Assembly: GCA_965371945.1 (NCBI GenBank) | Contig: CBDVAK010000087.1 | Location: 1-12,182 of the forward strand | Direction: 5' to 3' | Source: CBDVAK01 sp965371945 | GTDB taxonomy: Bacteria > Pseudomonadota > Gammaproteobacteria > Competibacterales > JAHEDQ01 | DNA length: 12,182 nucleotides | In this document: piece after piece, positions 1-6,456 of the stretch | How the letters are laid out: every line of letters begins with the position of its first letter | Position numbering within the stretch: the first letter of the stretch is position 1 | Position numbers and translations under genes: made by a program | Notes under the pieces: generated by a model | Told to the model about the DNA's origin: nothing | The model's database searches: none | The model's input: the letters and a program-made list of their open reading frames with translations, nothing else

Positions 1-161
1 CGAAATATTAACATTTCGTCAGGCACTGTTGACACTATCCTGAGCCTCGCCCCAACCTCGGCATCAGGCGGCGTCATTATCAGAACACCGGGCCGCCGAA
101 ATTTATGCGCGACCGGTATATCATACGGGGGTGCGTTACCGGCACCCGCGGAGGCTGTGGT
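1..161 (+). other. 5' flank of nadA, no gene seen
   Basis: AT-rich at the left edge, with a small dyad at 1-18 (CGAAAT, six-base spacer, ATTTCG) that may belong to a neighbouring gene outside the window. A perfect sigma70 -35 hexamer TTGACA lies at 29-34, but I find no acceptable -10 box 16-18 bases downstream, so I do not call a promoter. No coding region is supported here. An ATG at 105 is in frame with nadA, but it would add 19 residues that do not look like NadA and it lacks a ribosome binding site. Confidence 0.5.
129..147 (+). promoter_or_regulatory. Small GC-rich hairpin just upstream of the nadA ribosome binding site
   Basis: GGGTGC at 129-134 pairs perfectly with GCACCC at 142-147 around a seven-base loop. 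The stem ends two bases before the GGAGG ribosome binding site at 150-154. Such a stem could affect ribosome access, but a six-pair stem in GC-rich DNA can also arise by chance. Confidence 0.25.
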
Positions 162-1226
162 ATGAACGCGACCAAATCTCACCTGCTCACGCCCGAGCAG
201 GTGCCAGAGGTGGAACCCGAGCAGCTGGACGACGACGAGCGTAAACAGCTCGTCGACCGTATTCGTGTATTGCTCGATAAGCAGAACGCCACACTGGTGG
301 CCCACTACTACACCGACGCCGCCCTGCAGGAGCTGGCGGACGATACCGGCGGCTATGTATCCGACTCACTGGACATGGCGCGATTTGGCAACGAATCCAG
401 CGCCAGCACACTGGTGGTGGCCGGGGTGCGCTTCATGGGTGAAACCGCCAAGATCCTCAACCCTGAAAAACGGGTACTGATGCCGGACTTGAACGCCGAA
501 TGCTCGCTGGATATTGGCTGCCCCGCGGATGAATTCAGCGAATTCTGCGACCAGCATCCCGATCGCACAGTGGTGGTCTATGCCAACACCAGCGCGGCGG
601 TCAAGGCCCGGGCCGACTGGATGGTCACTTCCAGCATCGGGCTCGACGTGGCGCGCCACCTCAGGGAAGCCGGCGAGAAAATCCTGTGGGCGCCGGACCG
701 TCACCTGGGACAGTATATCCGCGCGCAGACCGGTGCGGACATGTTGATGTGGGATGGTGCCTGCGTGGTTCACGAGGCTTTTCAGGCTGAGGGACTGCGG
801 GAACTGCGGAGCCGTTATCCCGATGCACGGGTATTGGTGCACCCGGAATCGCCCACCGACGTGATCGCACAGGCCGACGTGGTCGGTTCCACCACCCAAC
901 TGATCGCGGCCGTCAGCGAGTTGTCGGCACAGCGTTTCATCGTCGCCACCGACAACGGCATCTTCCACAAGATGCGTGAGTCCGCCCCCGGCAAGATCCT
1001 GATGGAGGCGCCTACCGGTGGCCGCGGCGCCACTTGCGTGAGCTGCGCTCATTGCCCTTGGATGGCGATGAACGGATTGCGCAAACTGGCCAGGGTTCTG
1101 GAAACCGGCGCCAACGAAATCCATGTCGATGCCGACATCGCCGAGCGCGCCCGGCGACCCATACAGAGGTTGCTGGACTTCGCGCGCAGGCGCAAACAGC
1201 AGGTACTGGGAAACAACGACGCCTGA
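162..1226 (+). CDS. nadA: Quinolinate synthase NadA ([4Fe-4S] enzyme of de novo NAD synthesis)
   Basis: Cytoplasmic enzyme that condenses iminoaspartate with dihydroxyacetone phosphate to give quinolinate, the precursor of NAD. The 354-residue product is close to the usual length of about 350. The three cluster cysteines are recognisable: Cys114 in AECSLD, Cys201 in WDGACVVHEAF and Cys298 in CVSCAHCPWMAMN. They sit one residue beyond E. coli Cys113, Cys200 and Cys297, and the CxxCxxC form (292, 295, 298) is kept. The HYYTD motif lies near residue 48, TDNGIFHKM near 264 and PTGGRGATC just before the last cysteines. I chose ATG 162 because GGAGG at 150-154 lies seven bases ahead; ATG 105 would add an unrelated N-terminal tail. 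No nadB or nadC is adjacent, so the iminoaspartate source must be encoded elsewhere. The last codon and stop begin a 22-base repeat shared with the end of the flavoprotein gene downstream. Confidence 0.96.
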   Translation: MNATKSHLLTPEQVPEVEPEQLDDDERKQLVDRIRVLLDKQNATLVAHYYTDAALQELADDTGGYVSDSLDMARFGNESSASTLVVAGVRFMGETAKILNPEKRVLMPDLNAECSLDIGCPADEFSEFCDQHPDRTVVVYANTSAAVKARADWMVTSSIGLDVARHLREAGEKILWAPDRHLGQYIRAQTGADMLMWDGACVVHEAFQAEGLRELRSRYPDARVLVHPESPTDVIAQADVVGSTTQLIAAVSELSAQRFIVATDNGIFHKMRESAPGKILMEAPTGGRGATCVSCAHCPWMAMNGLRKLARVLETGANEIHVDADIAERARRPIQRLLDFARRRKQQVLGNNDA

Positions 1227-1242
1227 GGCGATTTCTGTCAAC
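1221..1242 (+). repeat. 22-base direct repeat, copy 1 (3' end of nadA)
   Basis: Starts GCCTGAGGC and covers the last sense codon (GCC, Ala), the TGA stop and the next 16 bases after nadA. It is identical over all 22 bases to 4516-4537, where it covers the last codon and stop of the flavoprotein gene in the same register. The match ends sharply on both sides. Confidence 0.9.
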
Positions 1243-1274
1243 CAAAACCGAAAACCGGCATGCCGTGGGTATAG

Positions 1275-1291
1275 CTTGAGAATTCCTCAAG
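1275..1291. promoter_or_regulatory. Dyad upstream of the Sdh/Frd-like cluster, possible operator
   Basis: CTTGAG and CTCAAG form a perfect six-base inverted repeat around AATTC, in an AT-richer stretch about 100 bases ahead of the iron-sulfur subunit gene. It resembles the half-sites of an FNR/CRP-type box, but the spacing is one base too long and the inner bases do not fit. I can only call it a possible regulator site. No convincing -35/-10 pair is visible nearby. Confidence 0.3.
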
Positions 1292-1377
1292 ATATCGTTC
1301 ACGATTATTCGATTTTATTCATGTCACCAGACAGATAGACTGTTCTGCATCCCTTGGGTCAGGCCGCCACAATACCG

Positions 1378-2100
1378 ATGCCAGCTTCCAAGCAAGTGAC
1401 TGTTCAGATCTGGCGCGGCGGGTCCGACGGGGAATACCGTGACTATCAGGTGCCGTTGCTGACATCGCAAACGGTGCTGGATCTGCTTACCGATCTGCAG
1501 CGGCATGTCGATACCACCTTGTCCTACCGTTTCGCCTGCCGGGTCGGCATGTGCGGTTCCTGTGCCGTGCGTATCAACGACCGCGCCGGCTGGGCCTGTC
1601 GAACCCTGGTGACATCGGTGGTCGCCGGCGGACGGCTGACGCTGGCGCCGCTGGCGAACCTGCCGATCATCAAGGATCTGGTTTGCGACATGCAGCCATT
1701 TATTCGCACATGGCAGGATGCCCGCGGGATATTCGAACCCGGCCCCGAGCCGGCATCGTCGTTCGCGCCCATCCCGCCGAATGCACCACGCAGACAACGG
1801 GTGGATGCAGCAATCGAATGTATCAACTGCGGTTGCTGCCACTCCGCTTGCGATGTGGTGGCGGCAATGCCCTCCTACCTGGGTCCGGCTGCGCTCAATC
1901 GCGCCTGGACACTGACCAACGATGACCGGGACCAGGGCGATCAGCAACGATTGCGGGCGATCGCCGTTGATGGCGGCTGCCACAACTGTCACAGCAACCA
2001 TCAGTGTTCGGCGCGCTGTCCGATGGAACTGAATCCAGCCGCCTCTATCGCCGGATTGAAGAAAAGCGTCGCCGCGGCGGTGCTCAAAGGGCGCCTCTGA
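1378..2100 (+). CDS. sdhB: Succinate dehydrogenase / fumarate reductase iron-sulfur subunit
   Basis: Electron-transfer subunit that carries electrons between the FAD of the flavoprotein and the quinone site in the membrane. The 240 residues are normal for SdhB/FrdB. The plant-type [2Fe-2S] ligands are Cys54, 59, 62 and 74 (CRVGMCGSC then C). The C-terminal ferredoxin domain has Cys148, 151 and 154 with Cys214 for [4Fe-4S], and Cys158, 204 and 210 for [3Fe-4S] (CINCGCCHSAC; CHSNHQCSARCP). Two extra cysteines (153, 201) lie beside the ligands. The usual Pro after the fourth Cys of the first motif is Asp here. The start is uncertain: an in-frame TTG at 1354 would add eight residues, and neither site has a strong ribosome binding site. 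It is the first gene of a B-C-D-A cluster, 151 bases after nadA, and the next gene starts 16 bases downstream. The sequence does not settle whether the complex oxidises succinate or reduces fumarate. Confidence 0.93.
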   Translation: MPASKQVTVQIWRGGSDGEYRDYQVPLLTSQTVLDLLTDLQRHVDTTLSYRFACRVGMCGSCAVRINDRAGWACRTLVTSVVAGGRLTLAPLANLPIIKDLVCDMQPFIRTWQDARGIFEPGPEPASSFAPIPPNAPRRQRVDAAIECINCGCCHSACDVVAAMPSYLGPAALNRAWTLTNDDRDQGDQQRLRAIAVDGGCHNCHSNHQCSARCPMELNPAASIAGLKKSVAAAVLKGRL

Positions 2101-2116
2101 TGGGAAATACAGGCTA

Positions 2117-2452
2117 GTGCAGCACCTGGAAGTTCGACTGTGGCTGTTGCAGCGTCTCACGGCGATCCTGCTGGCGGTCTTCGTCAGTGTCCACCTGATC
2201 ACCATGATCTGGGTCATCCAGGATGGTCTGAGTGCCACGGAGATTCTCGGCCGCACCCGCGGCAGCATGGCCTGGGCTGCGTTTTACGCCAGCTTCGTGC
2301 TGGCAGCCTCGATCCACGGAGCGATTGGGCTGCGCACCGCGGCGCGTGAGCATCTGTCATGGTCGGGCCGCACCCTCGACCTCGGCACCGTGCTGTTCGG
2401 GCTGACGCTGGGCGGACTCGGCATGCTGGCAGTGGCCGGTGTGGTGACATGA
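2117..2452 (+). CDS. Succinate dehydrogenase / fumarate reductase membrane anchor, first subunit
   Basis: A small hydrophobic protein of 111 residues with three predicted membrane segments (about 10-33, 52-73 and 88-110). It anchors the catalytic subunits and helps form the heme and quinone sites. Conserved-looking histidines are His26 at the end of segment 1 (SVHLITM) and His67 in segment 2, in SIHGAIGLR. The latter recalls the H-x-x-G-x-R signature of SdhC-type heme-binding anchors. The start is GTG at 2117; the preceding CAGG is a poor ribosome binding site, so translation may be coupled to the upstream gene. The stop overlaps the start of the second anchor gene (ATGA). The role is assigned from position between the B and A subunits plus this pattern; anchor sequences diverge quickly. 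Confidence 0.85.
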   Translation: MQHLEVRLWLLQRLTAILLAVFVSVHLITMIWVIQDGLSATEILGRTRGSMAWAAFYASFVLAASIHGAIGLRTAAREHLSWSGRTLDLGTVLFGLTLGGLGMLAVAGVVT

Positions 2453-2787
2453 AGCCCGACGCCTACCGGGTCGAATACCTGGCAGCCCGCCTGCAGCGTC
2501 TGTCGGGAGTACTGCTGGCGCTGTTCCTGCCCTTGCATTTCCTGGTTTTGAGCCAGGCTCTGCGGGGCGCAGAGCAACTGGACCAGGTATTGAGTTGGAC
2601 CGCCAATCCCATGGTCAAAATCGGTGAGTCGGTGCTGGTGATACTGTTGACGTTCCATCTGCTCGGCGGGTTACGCATCCTGCTGATCGAGCTGGTGTCC
2701 TGGGGAGCGTGGCAGAAGACCATGGCCAGCGTCGCCGGCGGCGTCGCTTTCGCAGCCGCGCTGTTGTTTCTGTTGCGGGCATTCTGA
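2449..2787 (+). CDS. Succinate dehydrogenase / fumarate reductase membrane anchor, second subunit
   Basis: A 112-residue membrane protein with three predicted segments (about 17-36, 58-82 and 92-111). It resembles the preceding anchor: each begins with a short polar stretch leading into LLQRL or RLQRL, a His at the end of segment 1 (here His30, LPLHFL) and a His before a G-x-R pattern in segment 2 (here His70, TFHLLGGLR). With two histidines in each of two subunits, the pair could bind two b hemes, as in type A Sdh/Frd complexes. ATG 2449 overlaps the TGA of the first anchor, a sign of coupled translation. An in-frame ATG at 2359 would lie inside the first anchor gene and is not credible. The flavoprotein gene begins three bases after the stop. 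Confidence 0.85.
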   Translation: MKPDAYRVEYLAARLQRLSGVLLALFLPLHFLVLSQALRGAEQLDQVLSWTANPMVKIGESVLVILLTFHLLGGLRILLIELVSWGAWQKTMASVAGGVAFAAALLFLLRAF

Positions 2788-2790
2788 ACC

Positions 2791-4521
2791 GTGTACGAGT
2801 CCATGACCCGCCTGCGCACCGACATTCTCATCCTCGGCGCCGGTGGTGCCGGTCTGCTGGCGGCATTGCATGCTCACCGCACCGGGCCGGACCTGGATAT
2901 CACCATCGCGGTCAAGGGACTGCTGGGAAAATGTGGCTGCACCCGTATGGTCCAGGGCGGCTACAACGTGGCACTCAATCCAGGAGACTCGCTGGAGCGT
3001 CACTTCATGGACACCATCCGTGGCGGCTATTGGATTCCCAACCAGGAACTGGCCTGGCAACTGGTATCGGTGGCCCCACAACGGGTGCTGGAACTGGAGA
3101 ACCGCTACGGTTGCTTCTTCGACCGCAACCCTGACGGCACCCTGCACGGCAAACCATTCGCAGGCCAGACTTTCGACCGCACCATCCACAAGGGTGACCT
3201 GACCGGTATCGAGATCATCAATCGCCTGTCGGAGCAGGTATGGGCGCGTCCGATACGGCGTCTGGAAGAGCATCGCGCGGTGCAACTGATTCCGGCGGCA
3301 GATGGCAACCGCATTGCCGCGGTACTGATGATCGATATCCGTGACGGTTCATTGCGGCTGGTCGAGGCGCGCTCGATACTGCTGGCGACCGGCGGCGGGC
3401 CAACCATGTATCGCTACCACACACCGTCCGGTGACAAGTCATGCGACGGGCTGGCCATGGCGCTGCGCGCGGGCCTGCCGCTGCGCGACCTGGAGATGGT
3501 GCAATTTCATCCCACCGGGCTGCTGGCAGGTGCCGACACGCGGTTGACCGGCACGGTGCTGGAAGAAGGCCTGCGCGGCTCGGGTGGCTACCTGCTCAAT
3601 GGTGATGGCGAGAGATTCATGCAGCGCTACGACCAACGCGGTGAACGGGCCACGCGGGATGTCGTGTCGCGGTCGATTTTCCGGGAGATGCGAGAAGGTA
3701 GGGTCAGCCCCCAGGGGGGTGTCTATATCAGCATGGGGCACCTGGGAGCCGACAATGTGCGCCGCCAGTTTCGGGGCATGGTCAAACGCTGTGCCGACGT
3801 CGGCGCCGATCTGGCGGCCGGCCGGGTCGAGGTGGTGCCGACCTCCCACTATCTGATGGGTGGCGTGGAAATAACGGTGGACTGCGAGACCGCGCTGCCG
3901 GGCCTGTATTGCGCGGGCGAAGACGCCGGCGGTGTCCATGGCGCCAACCGGCTGGGCGGCAACGGGGTCGCCAATTCCACCGTTTACGGCGGCATCGCCG
4001 GGGAACGAATGGCGACCTGGATCAGCGCAAATGGCCAGTTCCATACCCCCGACCCCTCCGCGCTCGACGCTGCCCGTGCTCTTTGCCAGGCACCATTCGA
4101 TGCTCCGCCAGGCGACCTTTCAGCGCTCCGTCGGCAACTGCAGGATGTGATGTGGGAAGACGCCGGGATCGTGCGCAATGCCGAGAGTCTGGAAAGAGCC
4201 ATGGAAGCGGTGGTGGAGATCGAACGCAAACTGGCCAGGACGGGGATTGCCGATCACGGCAAAGCCTTCAACATAAGCTGGCACGAGTGGCTCAACGTGA
4301 ACTCACAGTTGCTGGTCAGCAAATCGATCATTGCGGCCGCCATGGCACGGGAGAATTCCCGGGGCGCGCACTATCGCGACGATTTCCCGGACACCGGTGA
4401 TCTGCACCGCACCACCCATACCCGGGTGCATCTGGAGGCTGGCAAGCTGACCGTAGCGTCGATTCCGGTAGAATTCACCCGCGTGCAGCCCGGTCAGTCC
4501 CTGATCGAGGAAGAGGCCTGA
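2791..4521 (+). CDS. sdhA: Succinate dehydrogenase / fumarate reductase flavoprotein subunit, lacking the FAD-linking His
   Basis: Catalytic subunit interconverting succinate and fumarate; 576 residues, normal length. Seen: the N-terminal dinucleotide fold (DILILGAGGAG, 11-21), QFHPT with His240, the active-site loop with Glu258/Glu259 and Arg262 (LEEGLRGSGGYLLN), Arg289 in RATRDVVSRSI (the proton-shuttling Arg of the family), His353 in TSHYLMGG and Arg387 in HGANRLGGN. The C-terminal domain ends with a typical SRGAHYRDDFP. Odd: where E. coli SdhA has His45 followed by TVAAQGG, this protein has Cys50 followed by TRMVQGG. The His that covalently holds FAD is therefore replaced, and FAD is probably bound non-covalently, as in L-aspartate oxidase and soluble fumarate reductases. 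The dicarboxylate-site residues argue against it being NadB. The start may be GTG 2791 or ATG 2803; neither has a clear ribosome binding site. A 22-base repeat begins in the last codon. Confidence 0.92.
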   Translation: MYESMTRLRTDILILGAGGAGLLAALHAHRTGPDLDITIAVKGLLGKCGCTRMVQGGYNVALNPGDSLERHFMDTIRGGYWIPNQELAWQLVSVAPQRVLELENRYGCFFDRNPDGTLHGKPFAGQTFDRTIHKGDLTGIEIINRLSEQVWARPIRRLEEHRAVQLIPAADGNRIAAVLMIDIRDGSLRLVEARSILLATGGGPTMYRYHTPSGDKSCDGLAMALRAGLPLRDLEMVQFHPTGLLAGADTRLTGTVLEEGLRGSGGYLLNGDGERFMQRYDQRGERATRDVVSRSIFREMREGRVSPQGGVYISMGHLGADNVRRQFRGMVKRCADVGADLAAGRVEVVPTSHYLMGGVEITVDCETALPGLYCAGEDAGGVHGANRLGGNGVANSTVYGGIAGERMATWISANGQFHTPDPSALDAARALCQAPFDAPPGDLSALRRQLQDVMWEDAGIVRNAESLERAMEAVVEIERKLARTGIADHGKAFNISWHEWLNVNSQLLVSKSIIAAAMARENSRGAHYRDDFPDTGDLHRTTHTRVHLEAGKLTVASIPVEFTRVQPGQSLIEEEA

Positions 4522-4537
4522 GGCGATTTCTGTCAAC
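4516..4537 (+). repeat. 22-base direct repeat, copy 2 (3' end of the flavoprotein gene)
   Basis: Identical to 1221-1242 and in the same register: Ala codon GCC, stop TGA, then 16 shared bases. With copy 1 it brackets the B-C-D-A gene block almost exactly. Its first nine bases (GCCTGAGGC) occur a third time at 4554-4562. Confidence 0.9.
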
Positions 4538-4562
4538 AAAGTTACCGCCAATCGCCTGAGGC
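4516..4562. repeat. Imperfect inverted repeat between flavoprotein and fumarase genes
   Basis: GCCTGAGGCGAT at 4516-4527 and ATCGCCTGAGGC at 4551-4562 pair over 12 positions with one mismatch, around a 23-base loop. There is no T-run after either arm, so it is not a classical intrinsic terminator. It could be an RNA processing or stabilising hairpin between the two gene blocks, or part of a repeat element. The nadA copy of the repeat lacks the second arm. Confidence 0.5.
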
Positions 4563-4585
4563 CGTCGAAACCAGGAAAACGAGCT

Positions 4586-5527
4586 ATGAATCCGGCAGCC
4601 GATATCCCTGAGAAATTGATCCAGGAAACCGCTGTGGAGCTGATGCGCCGTGCCAGCATCAACATACCGCCTGACTATCGCGGCGCAATAGAGAAGCTGG
4701 CGGCCAGCGAACAGGGGCTTTCCGGTTTCGTGCTCGACACCATGCTCGAGAACTGGCAGGCGGCAGAGCAGGACCAGCGACCCATGTGCGCCGATACCGG
4801 GTTGCCGCGTTTTTACGTCAAGGCCGGTAACGAGGCGCGCATCGAGAACGGCTTTGTCGCACTGGAGCGGGCGCTGCGCCGCGCCACGGCCAGCGCCACC
4901 CATGACATTCCGCTGCGACCCAACCGGGTTCACCCCCTGTCCCGAAAAGACCATGACAACAATGTCGGCATCCACGCCCCCGAAGTGCAGTACGCCTTCG
5001 AGCCGGGCGGCAACTGGCTGGATCTGATCAATGTGCACAAAGGCGGGCTGTTCGGGACCGACTACCGGATGCTGTTTCCCGGTGACGGCATCCCCGGCAT
5101 CAAACGATTCTTTCTCGACACCATGATTGCTTTCGGTCGCCGCGGGCTGGCCTGCCAGCCGGCCATCGTCGGTATCGGTCTGGGCGGAAACAAGGACACC
5201 AGCATGCGCCTGGGCAAGGAGGCGGCTTGTCTGCGGGTGTGCGGTGACGCCAACCCGGACCCCGAGATCGCTGCCCTGGAACAAGAGCTGTGCGACCTTG
5301 GCAACCGTACCGGTCTGGGCCCGATGGGGTTCCCCGGCAAGTCCACGGTGGTCGATTGCCATATCGAGGTAGGCTATACGCATACCGGCGGCATGCCCAT
5401 GAGCGTGCACTGTTTTTGCCTGTCGTCGCGGCGTGCCTGCGCCCGCATTCACGGTGACGGCCGGGTCGAATTCCGCGACGACCCGCAGTGGTTTACGCCC
5501 TACTACCGCAGGGAGGGTATCGAGTGA
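4586..5527 (+). CDS. Class I (iron-sulfur) fumarate hydratase, alpha subunit
   Basis: N-terminal half of the two-subunit class I fumarase / tartrate dehydratase family, an oxygen-sensitive [4Fe-4S] lyase that reversibly hydrates fumarate to malate. The 313 residues slightly exceed the usual 280-300. Family motifs: Cys68 in PMCADTGLP, the N-terminal RPNRVHPLSRKDHDNN (111-126), NVHKGGLFGTDYRML (149-163), Cys190 just before VGIGLGGNKDTSM, and GPMGFPGKSTVVDCH (245-259). Cys276 or Cys278 (HCFCLSSRRA) probably gives the third cluster ligand. AGGA at 4573-4576, nine bases ahead of the ATG, supports the start. The gene overlaps the beta gene by four bases (GTGA). Fumarase rather than L-tartrate dehydratase is inferred from its place right after the succinate/fumarate complex; sequence alone does not exclude tartrate or another 2-hydroxyacid. 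Confidence 0.9.
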   Translation: MNPAADIPEKLIQETAVELMRRASINIPPDYRGAIEKLAASEQGLSGFVLDTMLENWQAAEQDQRPMCADTGLPRFYVKAGNEARIENGFVALERALRRATASATHDIPLRPNRVHPLSRKDHDNNVGIHAPEVQYAFEPGGNWLDLINVHKGGLFGTDYRMLFPGDGIPGIKRFFLDTMIAFGRRGLACQPAIVGIGLGGNKDTSMRLGKEAACLRVCGDANPDPEIAALEQELCDLGNRTGLGPMGFPGKSTVVDCHIEVGYTHTGGMPMSVHCFCLSSRRACARIHGDGRVEFRDDPQWFTPYYRREGIE

Positions 5528-6276
5528 ACACAACGCCGATGCGCAAACTCCACTTGCACACGCCGGTCAGTCCCGAGGCGATCGCCGGACTGGAGCAGGG
5601 CGATGTCGTCTATTTGTCGGGCACTATCTACACCGCGCGCGAGAGCGTCTACAAGCGGGTCATCGATGATGGTGTCGCGCTGCCACTGGATCTGCGCACC
5701 ATCTCCAACGTCAACTTCCATTGTTCACCAGCGGCCAGGCGCAATGATGATGGCAGTTTTGAGGTGAGCGCGGTCACCGCCACTGCCAGCTTTCGGTTCC
5801 GGCGCTGGATGCCGGAGTGGTTCGACAGCTCCGGCGCACGCGTCATCATCGGCAAGGGCGGCATGCCGGAGTCGGTCTACAAAGAGGTATTCGTGCCTCG
5901 CCAGGCGGTGTACCTAACCACGGTCGGTTACGGCACCGGGGCCCTGCTGGGTCGTGGCATCAAACGTGTGATCGACGCCGTGTGGCTCGAGGAACTGGGT
6001 CTCGCGCAAGCCTTGTGGGTGTTCGAGGTCGAACGCCTGGGCCCCTTTATCGTCGACAACGACGCCCAGGGAAACAGCCTGTTCGAGCGTCACAACAAGG
6101 CCGTCAACGCCCGTCTCGAATCGCTGTACGAGGGGCTCGGTCCGCCGGCGCTGCAACGCTACGGTGAAACCACCGATCGCTCCGATGAGCTGATCAGTGG
6201 CTCGGTACAGCCACTGAAATTCGTCAGACACCGGAGTAAAGGCCGCGGCAGCAAGCCAGTGCCGGAAGATTCATAG
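5524..6276 (+). CDS. Class I fumarate hydratase, beta subunit, with C-terminal extension
   Basis: C-terminal half of the class I fumarase, which completes the active site with the alpha subunit. Motifs: GDVVYLSGTIYTARE (24-38), IGKGGMPESVY (107-117), the GYGTGALLGRGIK segment and VFEVERLGPFIVDNDAQGNS (167-186). The start is GTG 5524, overlapping the alpha stop, because GGGAGGG at 5511-5517 lies six bases ahead; ATG 5539 would be too far from it. The 250-residue product is longer than usual (roughly 180-200). The common fold appears to end near residue 188, followed by about 60 polar residues rich in Arg, Gly, Ser and Pro. The usual TTSARM-like stretch is changed to a form with RFRRWM. The last 62 codons plus stop (6088-6276) recur as an orphan fragment at 8230-8418. 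Confidence 0.88.
   Translation: MNTTPMRKLHLHTPVSPEAIAGLEQGDVVYLSGTIYTARESVYKRVIDDGVALPLDLRTISNVNFHCSPAARRNDDGSFEVSAVTATASFRFRRWMPEWFDSSGARVIIGKGGMPESVYKEVFVPRQAVYLTTVGYGTGALLGRGIKRVIDAVWLEELGLAQALWVFEVERLGPFIVDNDAQGNSLFERHNKAVNARLESLYEGLGPPALQRYGETTDRSDELISGSVQPLKFVRHRSKGRGSKPVPEDS
6088..6276 (+). repeat. 189-base direct repeat, copy 1 (3' end of fumarase beta gene)
   Basis: By hand alignment without gaps, these 62 codons plus stop match 8230-8418 at 170 of 189 bases and 55 of 62 residues. Many of the changes are at third codon positions. The similarity stops at the stop codon on the right and near codon 189 of the beta gene on the left. Confidence 0.9.
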
Positions 6277-6456
6277 ATGCTTTTGACCGGACTTTCGATG
6301 AGCATGTGTCGCCTCCTGGATACCTGGTTGGCTTGACCTGATGTGACTCATGCTCTTCAATTCTCGGCTGCTCTCATCGTGTACGTGTTTGTGAGACGAA
6401 CCATAAAACGCGAGGATCGTTGAGACCCAGCCCCCGAAGGTATCTTGCGGACCCTC

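Noticed and set aside
29..58. sigma70 promoter for nadA from the perfect TTGACA
   Set aside because: No acceptable -10 box at 16-18 bases; the best candidate matches only two of six positions.
366..1241. Long open frame on the minus strand opposite nadA
   Set aside because: Antisense shadow of a high-GC gene; no motif, and nadA is certain.
1276..1290. FNR box upstream of the redox complex
   Set aside because: The dyad is one base too long and lacks the consensus T/A at the inner half-site positions (TTGAG/CTCAA rather than TTGAT/ATCAA).
1324..2268. 314-codon open frame on the minus strand opposite the iron-sulfur subunit gene
   Set aside because: Mirror frame of a gene with all cluster cysteines in place; composition is that of a chance translation.
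2791..4521. The flavoprotein might be L-aspartate oxidase (NadB), given the adjacent nadA and missing covalent His
   Set aside because: The substrate loop reads FAGQTFDRTIHKGDLTG, like Sdh/Frd, and lacks the Glu-Gly-Gly-His-Ser type motif of NadB. It is also encoded with an iron-sulfur subunit and two heme anchors, which NadB does not use.
4475..5533. 352-codon open frame on the minus strand opposite fumarase alpha
   Set aside because: Mirror frame of a well-supported conserved gene; no family motif and no ribosome binding site recognised.
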